DNA of 64,000 nt from Flagellimonas olearia (GCF_009184425.1 NZ_WELG01000001.1:909033-973032), one strand, 5' to 3'. Shown: positions 16,442 to 25,832, counted from the first letter of the stretch. Translations and numbers: made by a program. The notes: generated by a model not told the origin, from the letters alone.

Positions 16442-16564
16442 GCGTCAACCCAAAACCAGTATCCGTCAATTCATATGGGCCATCGATAAATTGATGGCCC
16501 TTTTTTTGTTCCAGAGTATCGATTTTAGGTTTGATATAAATTATTAACCCAATAAATTTTGATT
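16442..16564 (+). promoter_or_regulatory. Shared leader, copy 3, with a recognisable promoter
   Basis: GCGTCAA at 16442-16448 and CCGTCAA at 16463-16469 (21-base phase), a hairpin GGGCCATC/GATGGCCC at 16477-16500 with seven T, and then TTG at 16506-16508, 17 bases, TAGGTTTG at 16526-16533: a good Bacteroidota promoter whose -33 element is the end of the T-run. Compared with copies 1 and 2 both arms of the hairpin have changed together, so pairing is conserved. Confidence 0.7.
16477..16507 (+). terminator. Terminator after the second TIG/Kelch gene, within leader copy 3
   Basis: Eight-base GC-rich stem GGGCCATC/GATGGCCC followed by TTTTTTT. It is the only terminator seen between the second and third genes. 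Confidence 0.75.
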
Positions 16565-18313
16565 ATGAAAAGAGCGATACTACTAGGGCTTTCCATTTTG
16601 GTCCTGTCCCTGAACACTTTTTGCGGCAAGGACGATGGGCCAACTGATGAGCCCAAAGCTGTGGAAATCGATGGTTTTTCACCCACATCCGGAACCGTGG
16701 GAACAGAAGTGACCATCAATGGTAAGGACTTCAGCACCACAGAAACAGAAAATGTTGTAACCTTTAATGGAACCACAGCCGAAGTAAAGGAATCCACTTC
16801 AACAGTTATCAAGGTAGATGTCCCCACTGGGGCCACAACGGGAAAAATTAAAGTTTCCGTAGGTAGCAATTCGGCCACTAGTGCAACGGATTTTGAAGTA
16901 ATAACGGCACAAGCCGCCCCAGTGGTTAATGGATTGGATGTGACCACTATTTGTGAAAAAGGCTATGTTACGATAAATGGTTCGAATTTTGGTTCGGACG
17001 CTGAACAGGCAATGGTATTCATAGGTGAGGTTCAGGCTGCAATTCAATCCCATAGTGCTACGAGCATTACCTTTGAAGTCCCTGTAGGCGCCACTACTGG
17101 AGAAGTGGAAGTAAGGGTAAACGGCCAATCTGGCTTTAGCGACAGCCAGTTGGAAATATTCATTATTCCTTCTATAGACGAATTTAGTCCAAAAGAAGGG
17201 GAGTGGGGAAGTGAAGTAACACTTAATGGTAGGTTTAAGGACCAAGGGAATATAATAAAATTTAGAAATAAGAATAGCCAGCTTTTGGAAGCTGAAATAG
17301 TAAGTGAAAGCACATCTGAAATTGTAGTAAAAGTGCCCTATGGTGCCAGAACCAATGGATTAGCAATATCATACGATTGTGGTACTTTAAATCACTTTGA
17401 AGATTTTACTGTTTTCCATGGCAAATGGACCAAAGTTGCAGATTTTGGAGGTGGAAAAAGACGAAGCGCAGTTGCTTTTGTATTGGATGGGGTTCCTTAC
17501 GTGGGATTGGGGACAGATGGTACAATAACTCCCAACAAAGATTTATGGTCTTATGATCCTGTATCCAATCAATGGACTCAAAAAAACGCAGTATTGCCAG
17601 GTGATGGCCATATTGGATGTTCAAGCTTTGTAATCGGGAGCACAGCTTTCGTTACTCAAGGAACACTTATAGGAGCGGGTACGCTGCATTCTGAAATGTG
17701 GGAATATAACGCGGTTGCGGACCAATGGACAGCGAACAATAGTTTTGCAAGTACAACACGATCTGTAGCTGCTGCCTTCAATATTGGTGATAAGGGCTAT
17801 ATGGGGACCGGTTATGGAGAAGGAGGCATAGAGCTTAATGATTTTTGGGAGTATGACAATGGCAATTGGACGCAAAAAACCAATGTAGGGGGTGCTCAGG
17901 GACCAGTTCGTTACAACGCTGTTGGAGTTGGCCTTAATGGAAAAGGATATGTAGGCACAGGGTTTGGTTTAAACGAAACTACGACCCTAAGTGATTTCTG
18001 GGAGTACAACAATGGCACTTGGTCTCAGATGGCAGATGTTGGCAATGGCGAAGCTGTCGCCAGGGCTAACGGCATTGCATTTGCAGTTGGCAATAAAATT
18101 TATGTAGGTTTTGGGCAAGATCTTAATTATAATGATTTAAAAGATATTTGGGAATATGACCCCGCAAACGATATTTGGACAGAGTTGGCCACTTTCCCTG
18201 GAACAGCGCGTTCAGGAGCAGTAGCTTTTGTATTGAATGGTAAAGCTTATGTGGGAACCGGGGTTGAATCGGATGAATTGAGTGATTTCTGGGAGCTAGA
18301 TCTAGGTAACTAA
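16565..18313 (+). CDS. Surface lipoprotein with three IPT/TIG domains and a six-bladed Kelch propeller
   Basis: A 582-residue paralogue. Cys20 in LNTFC is followed by GKDDG, the same surface-export-like signal. TIG domains lie at about 34-112 (DGFSPTSGTVGTEVTINGKDF), 115-195 (more diverged, TICEKGYVTINGSNFG) and 198-275 (DEFSPKEGEWGSEVTLNGRF). Six Kelch-like units follow: YVGLGTDG, FVTQGTLIG, YMGTGYGEGG, YVGTGFG, YVGFGQDL and YVGTGVE, with WEYDNGNW/WEYNNGTW-type strands. The ATG at 16565 is chosen; a TTG two codons upstream is unlikely. The DNA is less similar to the first two genes, so this is an older duplicate. Own terminator at 18374. Confidence 0.82.
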   Translation: MKRAILLGLSILVLSLNTFCGKDDGPTDEPKAVEIDGFSPTSGTVGTEVTINGKDFSTTETENVVTFNGTTAEVKESTSTVIKVDVPTGATTGKIKVSVGSNSATSATDFEVITAQAAPVVNGLDVTTICEKGYVTINGSNFGSDAEQAMVFIGEVQAAIQSHSATSITFEVPVGATTGEVEVRVNGQSGFSDSQLEIFIIPSIDEFSPKEGEWGSEVTLNGRFKDQGNIIKFRNKNSQLLEAEIVSESTSEIVVKVPYGARTNGLAISYDCGTLNHFEDFTVFHGKWTKVADFGGGKRRSAVAFVLDGVPYVGLGTDGTITPNKDLWSYDPVSNQWTQKNAVLPGDGHIGCSSFVIGSTAFVTQGTLIGAGTLHSEMWEYNAVADQWTANNSFASTTRSVAAAFNIGDKGYMGTGYGEGGIELNDFWEYDNGNWTQKTNVGGAQGPVRYNAVGVGLNGKGYVGTGFGLNETTTLSDFWEYNNGTWSQMADVGNGEAVARANGIAFAVGNKIYVGFGQDLNYNDLKDIWEYDPANDIWTELATFPGTARSGAVAFVLNGKAYVGTGVESDELSDFWELDLGN

Positions 18314-18373
18314 ACAATAAGCCTGCCAAAAAAAAGCACACTGGCGTAAATATTATAATTTCTTACTATTGAA

Positions 18374-18399
18374 GCGCCCATTTTTAATGGGCGTTTTTT
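18374..18399 (+). terminator. Terminator of the third TIG/Kelch gene
   Basis: Stem CGCCCA/TGGGCG with loop TTTTTAA and a six-base T-run. Confidence 0.85.
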
Positions 18400-18464
18400 A
18401 ATTCACAATCGACATATAAGCCTATCAACATCCCTTGTTGATTACTTTCTGCGACACTTTCTTT

Positions 18465-18472
18465 TATTTTTG
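18465..18472 (+). promoter_or_regulatory. -7 promoter box of parE-parC
   Basis: TATTTTTG, exact consensus, 40 bases before the parE ATG; a TTGTTG stretch at 18435-18440 is slightly far for the -33 element. Confidence 0.5.
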
Positions 18473-18512
18473 TCCCTAAATTTTATATTAGCAAGGATTA
18501 ACCCCTTTACAC

Positions 18513-20372
18513 ATGACAGAAACCCAGTATACAGAAGACAATATCCGTTCACTGGATTGGAAAGAGCATATTCGTATGCGACCCGGGATGTACATTGGTA
18601 AGTTGGGCGATGGTTCATCTGCGGACGATGGTATTTACATCCTCCTCAAAGAGGTGATCGACAACTGTATTGATGAGTTTGTCATGGGGGCTGGGAAAAC
18701 CATCGAGATCAACATCAAGGAGAATACCGTGCATGTTAGGGATTATGGCCGTGGCATTCCCTTGGGGAAAGTAGTGGATGTGGTCTCCAAAATGAACACG
18801 GGCGGTAAGTACGATACCCGTGCCTTTAAAAAATCCGTGGGATTAAATGGGGTAGGGACTAAGGCGGTAAATGCGCTGTCCGCTTATTTTAGGGTAGAGT
18901 CCAACCGGGACGGCCAATCCAAATCCGCAGAATTCGAGGCAGGCAACCTCACCAATGAGGAGCTTTTGGAAGAAAGTTCACGACGTAGGGGAACCAAGGT
19001 GAGTTTTGTTCCGGACGAATCCATATTTAAAAAATACAAATACCGTAATGAGTATGTGGAACGCATGCTCAAAAACTACGTATACCTAAATCCTGGGCTC
19101 ACCATTGTCTTTAATGGGGAAAAGTACCATTCGGAAAACGGATTGAAGGACCTGTTGGAGGACAATAACAACGAGGAAGATTTTCTATATCCCATTATTC
19201 ATCTAAAAGGTGATGATATTGAGGTGGCCATGACGCATAGCAGGACCCAGTACAGTGAGGAATATCACTCCTTCGTTAATGGGCAGCACACCACTCAGGG
19301 GGGGACGCACCAAGCAGCGTTCCGGGAAGCCGTGGTCAAGACCATCCGCGATTTTTACGGAAAGAATTACGATGCCTCAGATGTGAGGAAATCAATCATT
19401 TCAGCGATTTCCATTAAAGTAATGGAGCCCGTTTTCGAGAGCCAGACCAAGACCAAATTAGGCTCTACGGATATGGGAGGAGACTTGCCCACCGTGCGTA
19501 CCTACATCAACGATTTTCTGGGAACACAGTTGGACAATTACTTGCACAAAAATCCGCAAACCGCTGAAGCCCTACAACGTAAGATTGTTCAGGCAGAGAA
19601 GGAGCGCAAGGAACTTTCGGGTATCCGAAAACTGGCAAGGGAACGCGCCAAAAAGGCCAGCCTGCACAACAAAAAACTTAGGGATTGCCGTGTACACCTC
19701 CAAGACATGAAAAAAGACAGGAGATTGGAGAGCACCCTTTTTATCACCGAGGGGGATTCAGCTTCAGGTTCCATTACCAAGTCCAGGGATGTTAATACCC
19801 AAGCCGTTTTCAGTCTTCGAGGAAAGCCGCTGAACTCTTATGGCATGTCCAAAAAGATCGTATATGAAAATGAGGAGTTCAATCTACTCCAAGCCGCATT
19901 GAACATTGAGGAATCCATGGAAGATTTGCGGTATAACAATATTGTCATCGCTACGGATGCCGATGTGGATGGGATGCACATCCGGTTGCTGCTGATTACC
20001 TTTTTCCTGCAATTCTTTCCGGAACTGATCAAGGAAAATCATTTGTATATCCTGCAAACCCCACTTTTTAGGGTTCGGAATAAAAAAGAGACCATTTATT
20101 GCTATAGCGAGGAGGAGAGACGAAATGCCATTGAAAAATTGAGCGGGAAGCCAGAAATTACCCGATTTAAGGGATTAGGTGAAATCTCCCCAGATGAGTT
20201 CAAGCATTTTATTGGGGATGATATACGATTGGAACCTGTGATGTTGGACAAGACCATGAGCATAGACAATCTTTTGCAGTTTTACATGGGGAAAAACACC
20301 CCGGACCGTCAAGAATTTATTATAAATAACCTTAAAGTCGAACTCGACTTGATAGAAGAAAACCAACTATAA
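18513..20372 (+). CDS. parE: DNA topoisomerase IV subunit B (ParE-type)
   Basis: ATPase subunit of a type IIA topoisomerase, which decatenates daughter chromosomes. The 619-residue protein has the GHKL ATPase ([38 protein letters not shown]), the transducer domain and a Toprim domain with EGDSASGS (about 412-419) and DADVDGMH (about 482-489). The short length and its immediate pairing with a parC-like gene 25 bases downstream favour topoisomerase IV over gyrase. Confidence 0.92.
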   Translation: MTETQYTEDNIRSLDWKEHIRMRPGMYIGKLGDGSSADDGIYILLKEVIDNCIDEFVMGAGKTIEINIKENTVHVRDYGRGIPLGKVVDVVSKMNTGGKYDTRAFKKSVGLNGVGTKAVNALSAYFRVESNRDGQSKSAEFEAGNLTNEELLEESSRRRGTKVSFVPDESIFKKYKYRNEYVERMLKNYVYLNPGLTIVFNGEKYHSENGLKDLLEDNNNEEDFLYPIIHLKGDDIEVAMTHSRTQYSEEYHSFVNGQHTTQGGTHQAAFREAVVKTIRDFYGKNYDASDVRKSIISAISIKVMEPVFESQTKTKLGSTDMGGDLPTVRTYINDFLGTQLDNYLHKNPQTAEALQRKIVQAEKERKELSGIRKLARERAKKASLHNKKLRDCRVHLQDMKKDRRLESTLFITEGDSASGSITKSRDVNTQAVFSLRGKPLNSYGMSKKIVYENEEFNLLQAALNIEESMEDLRYNNIVIATDADVDGMHIRLLLITFFLQFFPELIKENHLYILQTPLFRVRNKKETIYCYSEEERRNAIEKLSGKPEITRFKGLGEISPDEFKHFIGDDIRLEPVMLDKTMSIDNLLQFYMGKNTPDRQEFIINNLKVELDLIEENQL

Positions 20373-20397
20373 ACCAAATAAATACACATCCTTCTAG

Positions 20398-23013
20398 ATG
20401 GAAGAGAACGAAGAACTGAATGAGGAAGGTTTAGAAAGCCAAGACAGTCTGGTCAAGGTAACCGGAATGTACAAGGATTGGTTCTTGGATTATGCTTCGT
20501 ACGTAATTCTGGAGCGTGCTGTTCCCGCTATTGAAGACGGTTTCAAACCGGTACAGCGCAGGATTATGCATTCCCTCAAGGAATTGGACGACGGCCGTTA
20601 TAACAAAGTGGCCAATGTGGTAGGACATACCATGCAGTACCACCCCCACGGTGATGCCAGTATCGCGGATGCCATGGTTCAAATTGGCCAAAAAGATCTC
20701 CTCATTGACACCCAAGGAAACTGGGGAAATATCTTGACCGGTGATGGTGCGGCGGCATCACGATATATAGAGGCCAGGCTTTCCAAGTTTGCCCTTGAGG
20801 TAATCTATAGCCCTAAAATCACGGAATGGCAATTGTCCTATGATGGCCGAAAGAAGGAACCAGTGCACTTGCCAGTCAAGTTTCCGTTGTTATTGGCCCA
20901 AGGGGCGGAAGGAATCGCCGTGGGACTTTCCACAAAAATATTGCCCCACAACTTTAACGAGCTTATAGACGCCTCCATAAAACATTTAAAAGGACAGCGT
21001 TTCACCCTGTATCCAGATTTTCCCACAGGTGGAATCATAGATGTGGCCAATTACAACGAAGGCCTGCGTGGCGGAAAGGTTAGGGTAAGGGCCAAAATTT
21101 CGGCACTGGACAAGAACACCTTGGTCATCACCGAAATACCGTACGGCACCAACACCTCCTCTTTAATTGATTCCATTTTGAAGGCCAATGACAAAGGGAA
21201 AATCAAGATCAAGAAAATAGAGGACAACACCGCCGCCGAAGTGGAAATTTTGGTGCATTTACCCAACGGTATTTCTCCAGATAAGACCATTGATGCACTT
21301 TATGCATTTACTGCTTGCGAATCATCCATATCTCCTTTGGGCTGTATCATTGAAGACAACAAGCCTTTATTTATAGGGGTCAAGGAAATGCTGGAGCGTT
21401 CCACCGAGAATACCGTGGAATTGTTGAAGTCCGAGCTGGAAATTCAATTGGGAGAACTGGAGGAACAGTGGCACTTTGCTTCCTTGGAGCGTATTTTTAT
21501 TGAAAACCGAATCTATCGGGATATTGAAGAGGAAGAAACCTGGGAAGGCGTGATTGCCGCTATCGATAAAGGGTTGAAACCTTTCACCACGAACCTGAAA
21601 AGGGAAGTGACCGAAGAGGACATTGTTCGGTTGACCGAGATTCGTATCAAACGTATTTCCAAGTTTGATTTGGAAAAAGCCCAACAACTTATTGATAGTC
21701 TGGATGAGCGTATAGCCCAAACAAAGCACCATTTGGAACATTTGGTGGAGTATGCCATAGACTATTTCAAGGAGCTTAAGAAGAAATATGGCAGCGGTCG
21801 TGAGCGACAATCTGAAATTAAAGTGTTTGATGATATTGAGGCTACCAAAGTGGTGATCCGCAATACCAAACTCTACGTAAACAGAGAGGAAGGTTTTATT
21901 GGGACATCGCTGAAGCGCGACGAATATGTTACGGATTGCAGCGACATTGATGACATCATCGTTTTCACCCAAAAAGGGGAGATGATGGTCACCAAGGTAG
22001 ACTCTAAGGTTTTTGTGGGTAAGAACATTATCCACGTTGCGGTATTCAAGAAAAAAGACAAGCGCACCACCTATAATATGATCTACAAGGATGGCAAAGG
22101 CGGGGCCAGCTATATCAAACGATTCAATGTAACCAGTATTACGCGTGACAAGATTTACCCGCTGTCCGGCGATAAAGCCTCCGCAGAAGTACTTTACTTT
22201 TCTGCCAATCCCAATGGGGAGGCCGAGGTGATCACCGTATTGTTGCGGCAATCGGGCAGTATCAAGAAACTCAAATGGGACTTGGATTTTGCCGATGTTC
22301 TCATCAAAGGTCGAGCATCCAAAGGAAATTTGGTCACCAAATACAGCGTTAAGCGTATTGAACTGAAGGAGAAGGGAGTTTCCACCCTAAAACCCAGAAA
22401 GATTTGGTTCGATGAAGTGGTAAGTCGACTCAATGTGGATGGCAGGGGTGAACTGCTGGGCGATTTCAGGGGGGACGACCTATTATTGGTGATAGACCAA
22501 AAAGGAACGGTGCGGACCATTCAACCCGATTTATCCACCCACTTTAATGAAGATATGATCGTATTGGAGAAATGGAATCCAAAGAAACCCATTTCCGTGG
22601 TACATTATGAAGGCGAAAAAGAGCGCTATTACCTCAAGCGTTTTCTGGTTGAGAATCCAAATAAGGAAGAAGTGGTGATTTCCGAACACCCAAAATCCTT
22701 TATGGAACTGGCCACAACGGATTGGAGACCCATGATGGAGGTTGAATTTGTGAAGCCACGCGGCAAAGACCCCAAACCCAATCTTGAAGTGAATGTGGAG
22801 GATTTCATTTCCGTAAAGGGCATCAAGGCCATCGGGAACCAGCTCACCGCAGAAAAGGTCAAGAACATCAATCTTTTGGAACCTCTGGTTTTTGAGGAGC
22901 CCGAGGAACCCAAAGCAGAAGATATGGAAGTGGTGGACGAGGAAAGCGTGGATACCGATGAGACCGATACCGAGACTAAAAAAGACAGTTCTGACCAAAC
23001 TTCTTTGTTTTGA
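20398..23013 (+). CDS. parC: DNA topoisomerase IV subunit A (ParC-type)
   Basis: Breakage-reunion subunit, 871 residues. The catalytic tyrosine is Tyr123 in AAASRYIEARLS, with the quinolone-resistance region HPHGDASIADAMV at about 82-95. A long coiled-coil gate is visible around 410-470, and the C-terminal part holds diverged beta-propeller blades (IDDIIVFTQKGEMMVTKV, NLVTKYSVKRI, LLVIDQKGTVRTIQ) rather than canonical gyrase GyrA boxes. The last 40 residues are highly acidic (EEPEEPKAEDMEVVDEESVDTDETDTETK). Translation is probably coupled to parE, which ends 25 bases upstream. Confidence 0.92.
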   Translation: MEENEELNEEGLESQDSLVKVTGMYKDWFLDYASYVILERAVPAIEDGFKPVQRRIMHSLKELDDGRYNKVANVVGHTMQYHPHGDASIADAMVQIGQKDLLIDTQGNWGNILTGDGAAASRYIEARLSKFALEVIYSPKITEWQLSYDGRKKEPVHLPVKFPLLLAQGAEGIAVGLSTKILPHNFNELIDASIKHLKGQRFTLYPDFPTGGIIDVANYNEGLRGGKVRVRAKISALDKNTLVITEIPYGTNTSSLIDSILKANDKGKIKIKKIEDNTAAEVEILVHLPNGISPDKTIDALYAFTACESSISPLGCIIEDNKPLFIGVKEMLERSTENTVELLKSELEIQLGELEEQWHFASLERIFIENRIYRDIEEEETWEGVIAAIDKGLKPFTTNLKREVTEEDIVRLTEIRIKRISKFDLEKAQQLIDSLDERIAQTKHHLEHLVEYAIDYFKELKKKYGSGRERQSEIKVFDDIEATKVVIRNTKLYVNREEGFIGTSLKRDEYVTDCSDIDDIIVFTQKGEMMVTKVDSKVFVGKNIIHVAVFKKKDKRTTYNMIYKDGKGGASYIKRFNVTSITRDKIYPLSGDKASAEVLYFSANPNGEAEVITVLLRQSGSIKKLKWDLDFADVLIKGRASKGNLVTKYSVKRIELKEKGVSTLKPRKIWFDEVVSRLNVDGRGELLGDFRGDDLLLVIDQKGTVRTIQPDLSTHFNEDMIVLEKWNPKKPISVVHYEGEKERYYLKRFLVENPNKEEVVISEHPKSFMELATTDWRPMMEVEFVKPRGKDPKPNLEVNVEDFISVKGIKAIGNQLTAEKVKNINLLEPLVFEEPEEPKAEDMEVVDEESVDTDETDTETKKDSSDQTSLF

Positions 23014-23081
23014 TTTATATTCTACCTATATTCTCACCTGAACAGTAATATGCACTCCTAACCTCATAGCTAATACATTTT

Positions 23082-24038
23082 ATGGATTTTACCAACCCGC
23101 TGGTTTACGGCGTACCAGTTTTTATTGCCTTCATTTTATTCGAACTTACATATAGTAAGACCCATGGGGACGACCATCTTTATAACTGGAAAGATTTAGC
23201 TGCAAGCGGTTTTATGGGAATTGGTTCCGCAATCTTGGGGCCATTTTTCAAAGTGGTTTTTGCCATTGTTCTTTTTAATGCCACGTATGAGTTCTTCAAT
23301 CCCATGGAAAATGGCACAAGACAAAATATTTTGGGTTACGAGTCTTTTGGATATGCATGGTATGTTTGGATACTCTGCCAATTGGCGGATGACTTTACCT
23401 ATTACTGGTTTCACAGGGCCAATCATGAAATCCGTATTTTGTGGGCAGCACATATTGTTCACCATTCTTCCGATAATTTTAATTTGGGTACGGCTGTTCG
23501 CAATGGCTGGTTTACCATTTTGTACAAACCCTTGTTCTACATGTGGATGCCTGCCATAGGGTTTCCACCCGAGATGGTCGTGGTTTGTTTGGGCATTGAA
23601 GCGTTATGGCAGTTTCAGTTACACTCTGTGTACATTCCCAAACTGGGCTTTTTGGAGAAATTCCTCAACACCCACACCATGCACCAAGTACACCATGCGC
23701 AAAACGTGGAGTATCTGGACAAAAACCATGGAGGCTTCCTAAATATTTTTGATAAGGTTTTTGGGACGTGGAAGGAATTGGATGATGACATCGATGTAAA
23801 ATACGGTGTAATACATTCCCCAAACTCCTTTAACCCGGTTGTGATACTTACCCATGAATTCAAGGACATTTGGAACGATGTAAAGAAAGTGGACAAGCTA
23901 TCCCACAAACTGATGTACATTTTTGGCCCTCCTGGTTGGAGCCATGATGGAAGCACCCTTACCGTAAAACAGCAGCAAAAGTTGTTCGAGGAACATAAGG
24001 AAGTGCATCCTGAGTTGGCGTATCAACGCCCAAATTAA
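23082..24038 (+). CDS. Sterol desaturase/fatty acid hydroxylase family membrane protein
   Basis: A 318-residue integral membrane di-iron enzyme candidate. The histidine boxes are visible: HRANH (near 112), HIVHHS (near 127), and HQVHHAQNVEYLDKNHGG (near 204-222), separated by hydrophobic helices. Members hydroxylate or desaturate lipids (sterols, carotenoids such as CrtZ-type, sphinganine). In flavobacteria related genes often work on membrane lipids or carotenoids; the substrate is not evident here. It starts 69 bases after parC and converges on terC with a 3-base gap. Confidence 0.85.
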   Translation: MDFTNPLVYGVPVFIAFILFELTYSKTHGDDHLYNWKDLAASGFMGIGSAILGPFFKVVFAIVLFNATYEFFNPMENGTRQNILGYESFGYAWYVWILCQLADDFTYYWFHRANHEIRILWAAHIVHHSSDNFNLGTAVRNGWFTILYKPLFYMWMPAIGFPPEMVVVCLGIEALWQFQLHSVYIPKLGFLEKFLNTHTMHQVHHAQNVEYLDKNHGGFLNIFDKVFGTWKELDDDIDVKYGVIHSPNSFNPVVILTHEFKDIWNDVKKVDKLSHKLMYIFGPPGWSHDGSTLTVKQQQKLFEEHKEVHPELAYQRPN

Positions 24039-24041
24039 CCT

Positions 24042-24851
24042 TTACTCAACAGCTTCTGCTTCAGGATTCTTGTTTTTCTGCATCCTGAGGTTCAAAAACT
24101 CCACCATTAAGGAGAAGGCAATCGCGAAGTACAAATACCCTTTGGGTATGGCACCTACCTCATTTCCAAATACCACGAGGTGGGATAAATGGGCCGCTTC
24201 AGCTATCAGCATGAACCCAATAAGAATCAAGAAAGATAGCCCTAACACCTGTATAGATGGGTGCCGGTTGACAAATTCCCCTACCGGACTGGCAAACAGC
24301 ATCATGATTACCACAGAAATGACCACCGCTGTGATCATAAGAATCAAGGCATCGGTTGGGTTGGGAGAAATGCCGTTGGTCATCCCTATTGCCGTTAATA
24401 TGGAATCAAATGAAAATACAATATTGATTACGGTTATCTGAACAATGGCGTTCATCAAAGAAGACGACCGCGACTTTTCCACTTCGCGCTCATCGTGCCC
24501 ACGATCTTCAACTTTCTCATGGATCTCCTTGGTGCTCTTGTACAGCAAGAACAATCCACCAGAAAAGAGAATAACGGCCTGCCAGCTTATTCCACCGGTA
24601 ATCCAGGATTCATCCAAAAGCATGAAGGGTTTTTTCATCTTGGTGAGCCATGTAATTCCGAACAGTAATATAATTCTCATGACCATGGCCAATACCAGAC
24701 CGATATTGGTGGCCTTTTTTCGGTCTTTCTTTTCCAATTTGCCAGCAGCAATGGAAATGAAGATAATATTGTCGATTCCCAGGACAATTTCCAAAAAGGT
24801 CAAGGTAATCAATGCCATCCAGGCATCCGGGCTGGTAAAAATTTCAAACAT
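24042..24851 (-). CDS. TerC family integral membrane protein
   Basis: A 269-residue protein with seven or more hydrophobic helices. The TerC signature EIVLGIDNIIFISIAAGKL sits in the first helix pair, and a second Asp-containing helix (INIVFSFDSILTAIGMTNG) completes the usual acidic pair in the membrane. The family is linked to tellurite resistance in name but more generally to metal (manganese) export and folding of secreted metalloproteins. It is the third gene of a minus-strand run after an XRE regulator and a lipoprotein. Confidence 0.9.
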   Translation of the reverse strand: MFEIFTSPDAWMALITLTFLEIVLGIDNIIFISIAAGKLEKKDRKKATNIGLVLAMVMRIILLFGITWLTKMKKPFMLLDESWITGGISWQAVILFSGGLFLLYKSTKEIHEKVEDRGHDEREVEKSRSSSLMNAIVQITVINIVFSFDSILTAIGMTNGISPNPTDALILMITAVVISVVIMMLFASPVGEFVNRHPSIQVLGLSFLILIGFMLIAEAAHLSHLVVFGNEVGAIPKGYLYFAIAFSLMVEFLNLRMQKNKNPEAEAVE

Positions 24852-24853
24852 GG

Positions 24854-25231
24854 TCAGTTTATTTTGTGGGCGGTTCCTCTAAATCTTCGTTTATCCCCAA
24901 CAGCGTTATACTCAAAGGTATACGAAGAATCGGAAGTTGTCAATATTTTAATATGGATTGATTTTTCCTCTGCTTTGCTCTTCGGGTTCTTGTTTTTCAG
25001 GATGTACTCGCAATCATTGATCCAGCGAACGGACGAAGTATCCCTTTTTCCGTCATAAAAATCCACTTCGGTGTCCAATGTCCTATGGAACGTGGTTTTC
25101 TTTTCCTCTCCGTCAATCACGGTGGTGAATGTGAATTCACCTGTTTTAAAGTCTGTGCAATTGCGTTGGGGCGGCTGCCCACATGCCCAAAAAAGTAAAA
25201 TGAGCACTCCTGAGAAGAAATAGTTTACCAT
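24854..25231 (-). CDS. Small lipoprotein of a flavobacterial family
   Basis: A 125-residue predicted lipoprotein: MVNYFFSGVLILLFWAC with the lipidated Cys at residue 17, then GQPPQRNCTDFKTGEFTF, SSVRWINDCEYILKNKNP and ILTTSDSSYTFEYNAVG. The motif pair NC.DFKTG and RWINDCEY is typical of a small family found across flavobacteria that is often auto-labelled DNA topoisomerase IV, a name the sequence does not support. Function unknown; two Cys outside the lipobox could form a disulfide. The ATG at 25231 is chosen because it begins the signal peptide. It is followed 2 bases later by terC. Confidence 0.7.
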   Translation of the reverse strand: MVNYFFSGVLILLFWACGQPPQRNCTDFKTGEFTFTTVIDGEEKKTTFHRTLDTEVDFYDGKRDTSSVRWINDCEYILKNKNPKSKAEEKSIHIKILTTSDSSYTFEYNAVGDKRRFRGTAHKIN

Positions 25232-25263
25232 AGTTACAAAGTAACGGAAAGAACTAAAGCGGG

Positions 25264-25659
25264 TCAATCCTTTTTTGCTTGAAAGGACTCAAAAGTGCCA
25301 TCGGCATAAAAAACAATCACTTTTATGGGTTGGAGGGTGTCTTTGTCCTGCGCAATGGAGTTGAATTCTGTTTCGGCTTGATCAGATTTCGTTTTTCCCG
25401 GAACAGCAATCTCTTTTTTGATTTCCCCTTCTTTTATAGATGACGGAAATTCCCCGACCCCTTTCAATAACCAGTACAGGTTTACTTCGGGGTAGGTGTC
25501 CACCAACTTCATTACAAAATCCAGACTGGGTTTGTTTCGTCCATTCAACAAATGGGAAACACTGGAACGCTGCACGCCAATTTCGTCCGCAAAGGCAGAA
25601 ACCGTTAGACCATAGTGGTCCATGATGGTTTGTATTCGCGGAATTACATCTTTATTCAC
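25264..25659 (-). CDS. XRE-family helix-turn-helix transcriptional regulator
   Basis: A 131-residue DNA-binding protein. The HTH occupies about residues 5-60: IQTIMDHYGLTVSAFADEIGV then QRSSVSHLLNGRNKPSLDFVMKLVDTYP, a Cro/C1-type domain, followed by the flavobacterial NLYWLLKGVGEFP and a charged C-terminal tail. The start is a GTG at 25659, which sits inside a 14-base dyad motif (TTCACAATTGTAAA, 25655-25668). A promoter on this strand at 25833-25860 implies a leader of roughly 170 bases. Probably autoregulatory (inference). Confidence 0.85.
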   Translation of the reverse strand: MNKDVIPRIQTIMDHYGLTVSAFADEIGVQRSSVSHLLNGRNKPSLDFVMKLVDTYPEVNLYWLLKGVGEFPSSIKEGEIKKEIAVPGKTKSDQAETEFNSIAQDKDTLQPIKVIVFYADGTFESFQAKKD

Positions 25660-25668
25660 AATTGTAAA
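25655..25668. promoter_or_regulatory. Operator-like dyad 1
   Basis: TTCACAATTGTAAA, overlapping the GTG start of the XRE regulator. Fits the shared pattern TTYACAWWTGTRAA seen again at 25886 and, less well, at 25854. Confidence 0.5.
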
Positions 25669-25789
25669 TTTGTTATTTTAAAGCTAGTGAAAATCATAGG
25701 AACTGGAAAGGATATTTTATAAACCGGATTTTAAAATCAAAAGAAAAGAATTAAATGGTTAACCATAAACTACTGTTTTTGAATAAATT

Positions 25790-25820
25790 AATTGTAATTG
25801 TGAAAATTCAAATTACAATT
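25790..25820. repeat. Inverted repeat in the XRE/M14 intergenic region
   Basis: AATTGTAATT (25790-25799) and AATTACAATT (25811-25820) form perfect 10-base arms around an 11-base spacer. The arms contain half sites of the neighbouring TTCACAnnTGTAAA dyads. The region 25660-25940 holds no gene; it is AT-rich and carries these operator-like repeats and two divergent promoters. Confidence 0.6.
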
Positions 25821-25832
25821 GTATTCAAACAT

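Noticed and set aside
13151-16564. Leader repeats as a CRISPR array or mobile element ends
   Set aside because: Only three copies, each 1.6-1.7 kb apart and always in front of a paralogous gene; no spacers, no terminal inverted repeats, no transposase.
13275-18313. TIG/Kelch proteins as type IX secretion cargo
   Set aside because: They carry lipoprotein signals and lack a recognisable C-terminal sorting domain.
18314-18512. Possible tRNA or structured RNA gene before parE
   Set aside because: No cloverleaf or conserved TTCGA arm; only the terminator hairpin and a promoter box were found.
21367-22251. Long antisense frame within parC
   Set aside because: Large but opposite a clear topoisomerase gene; composition is that of a reverse-frame shadow.
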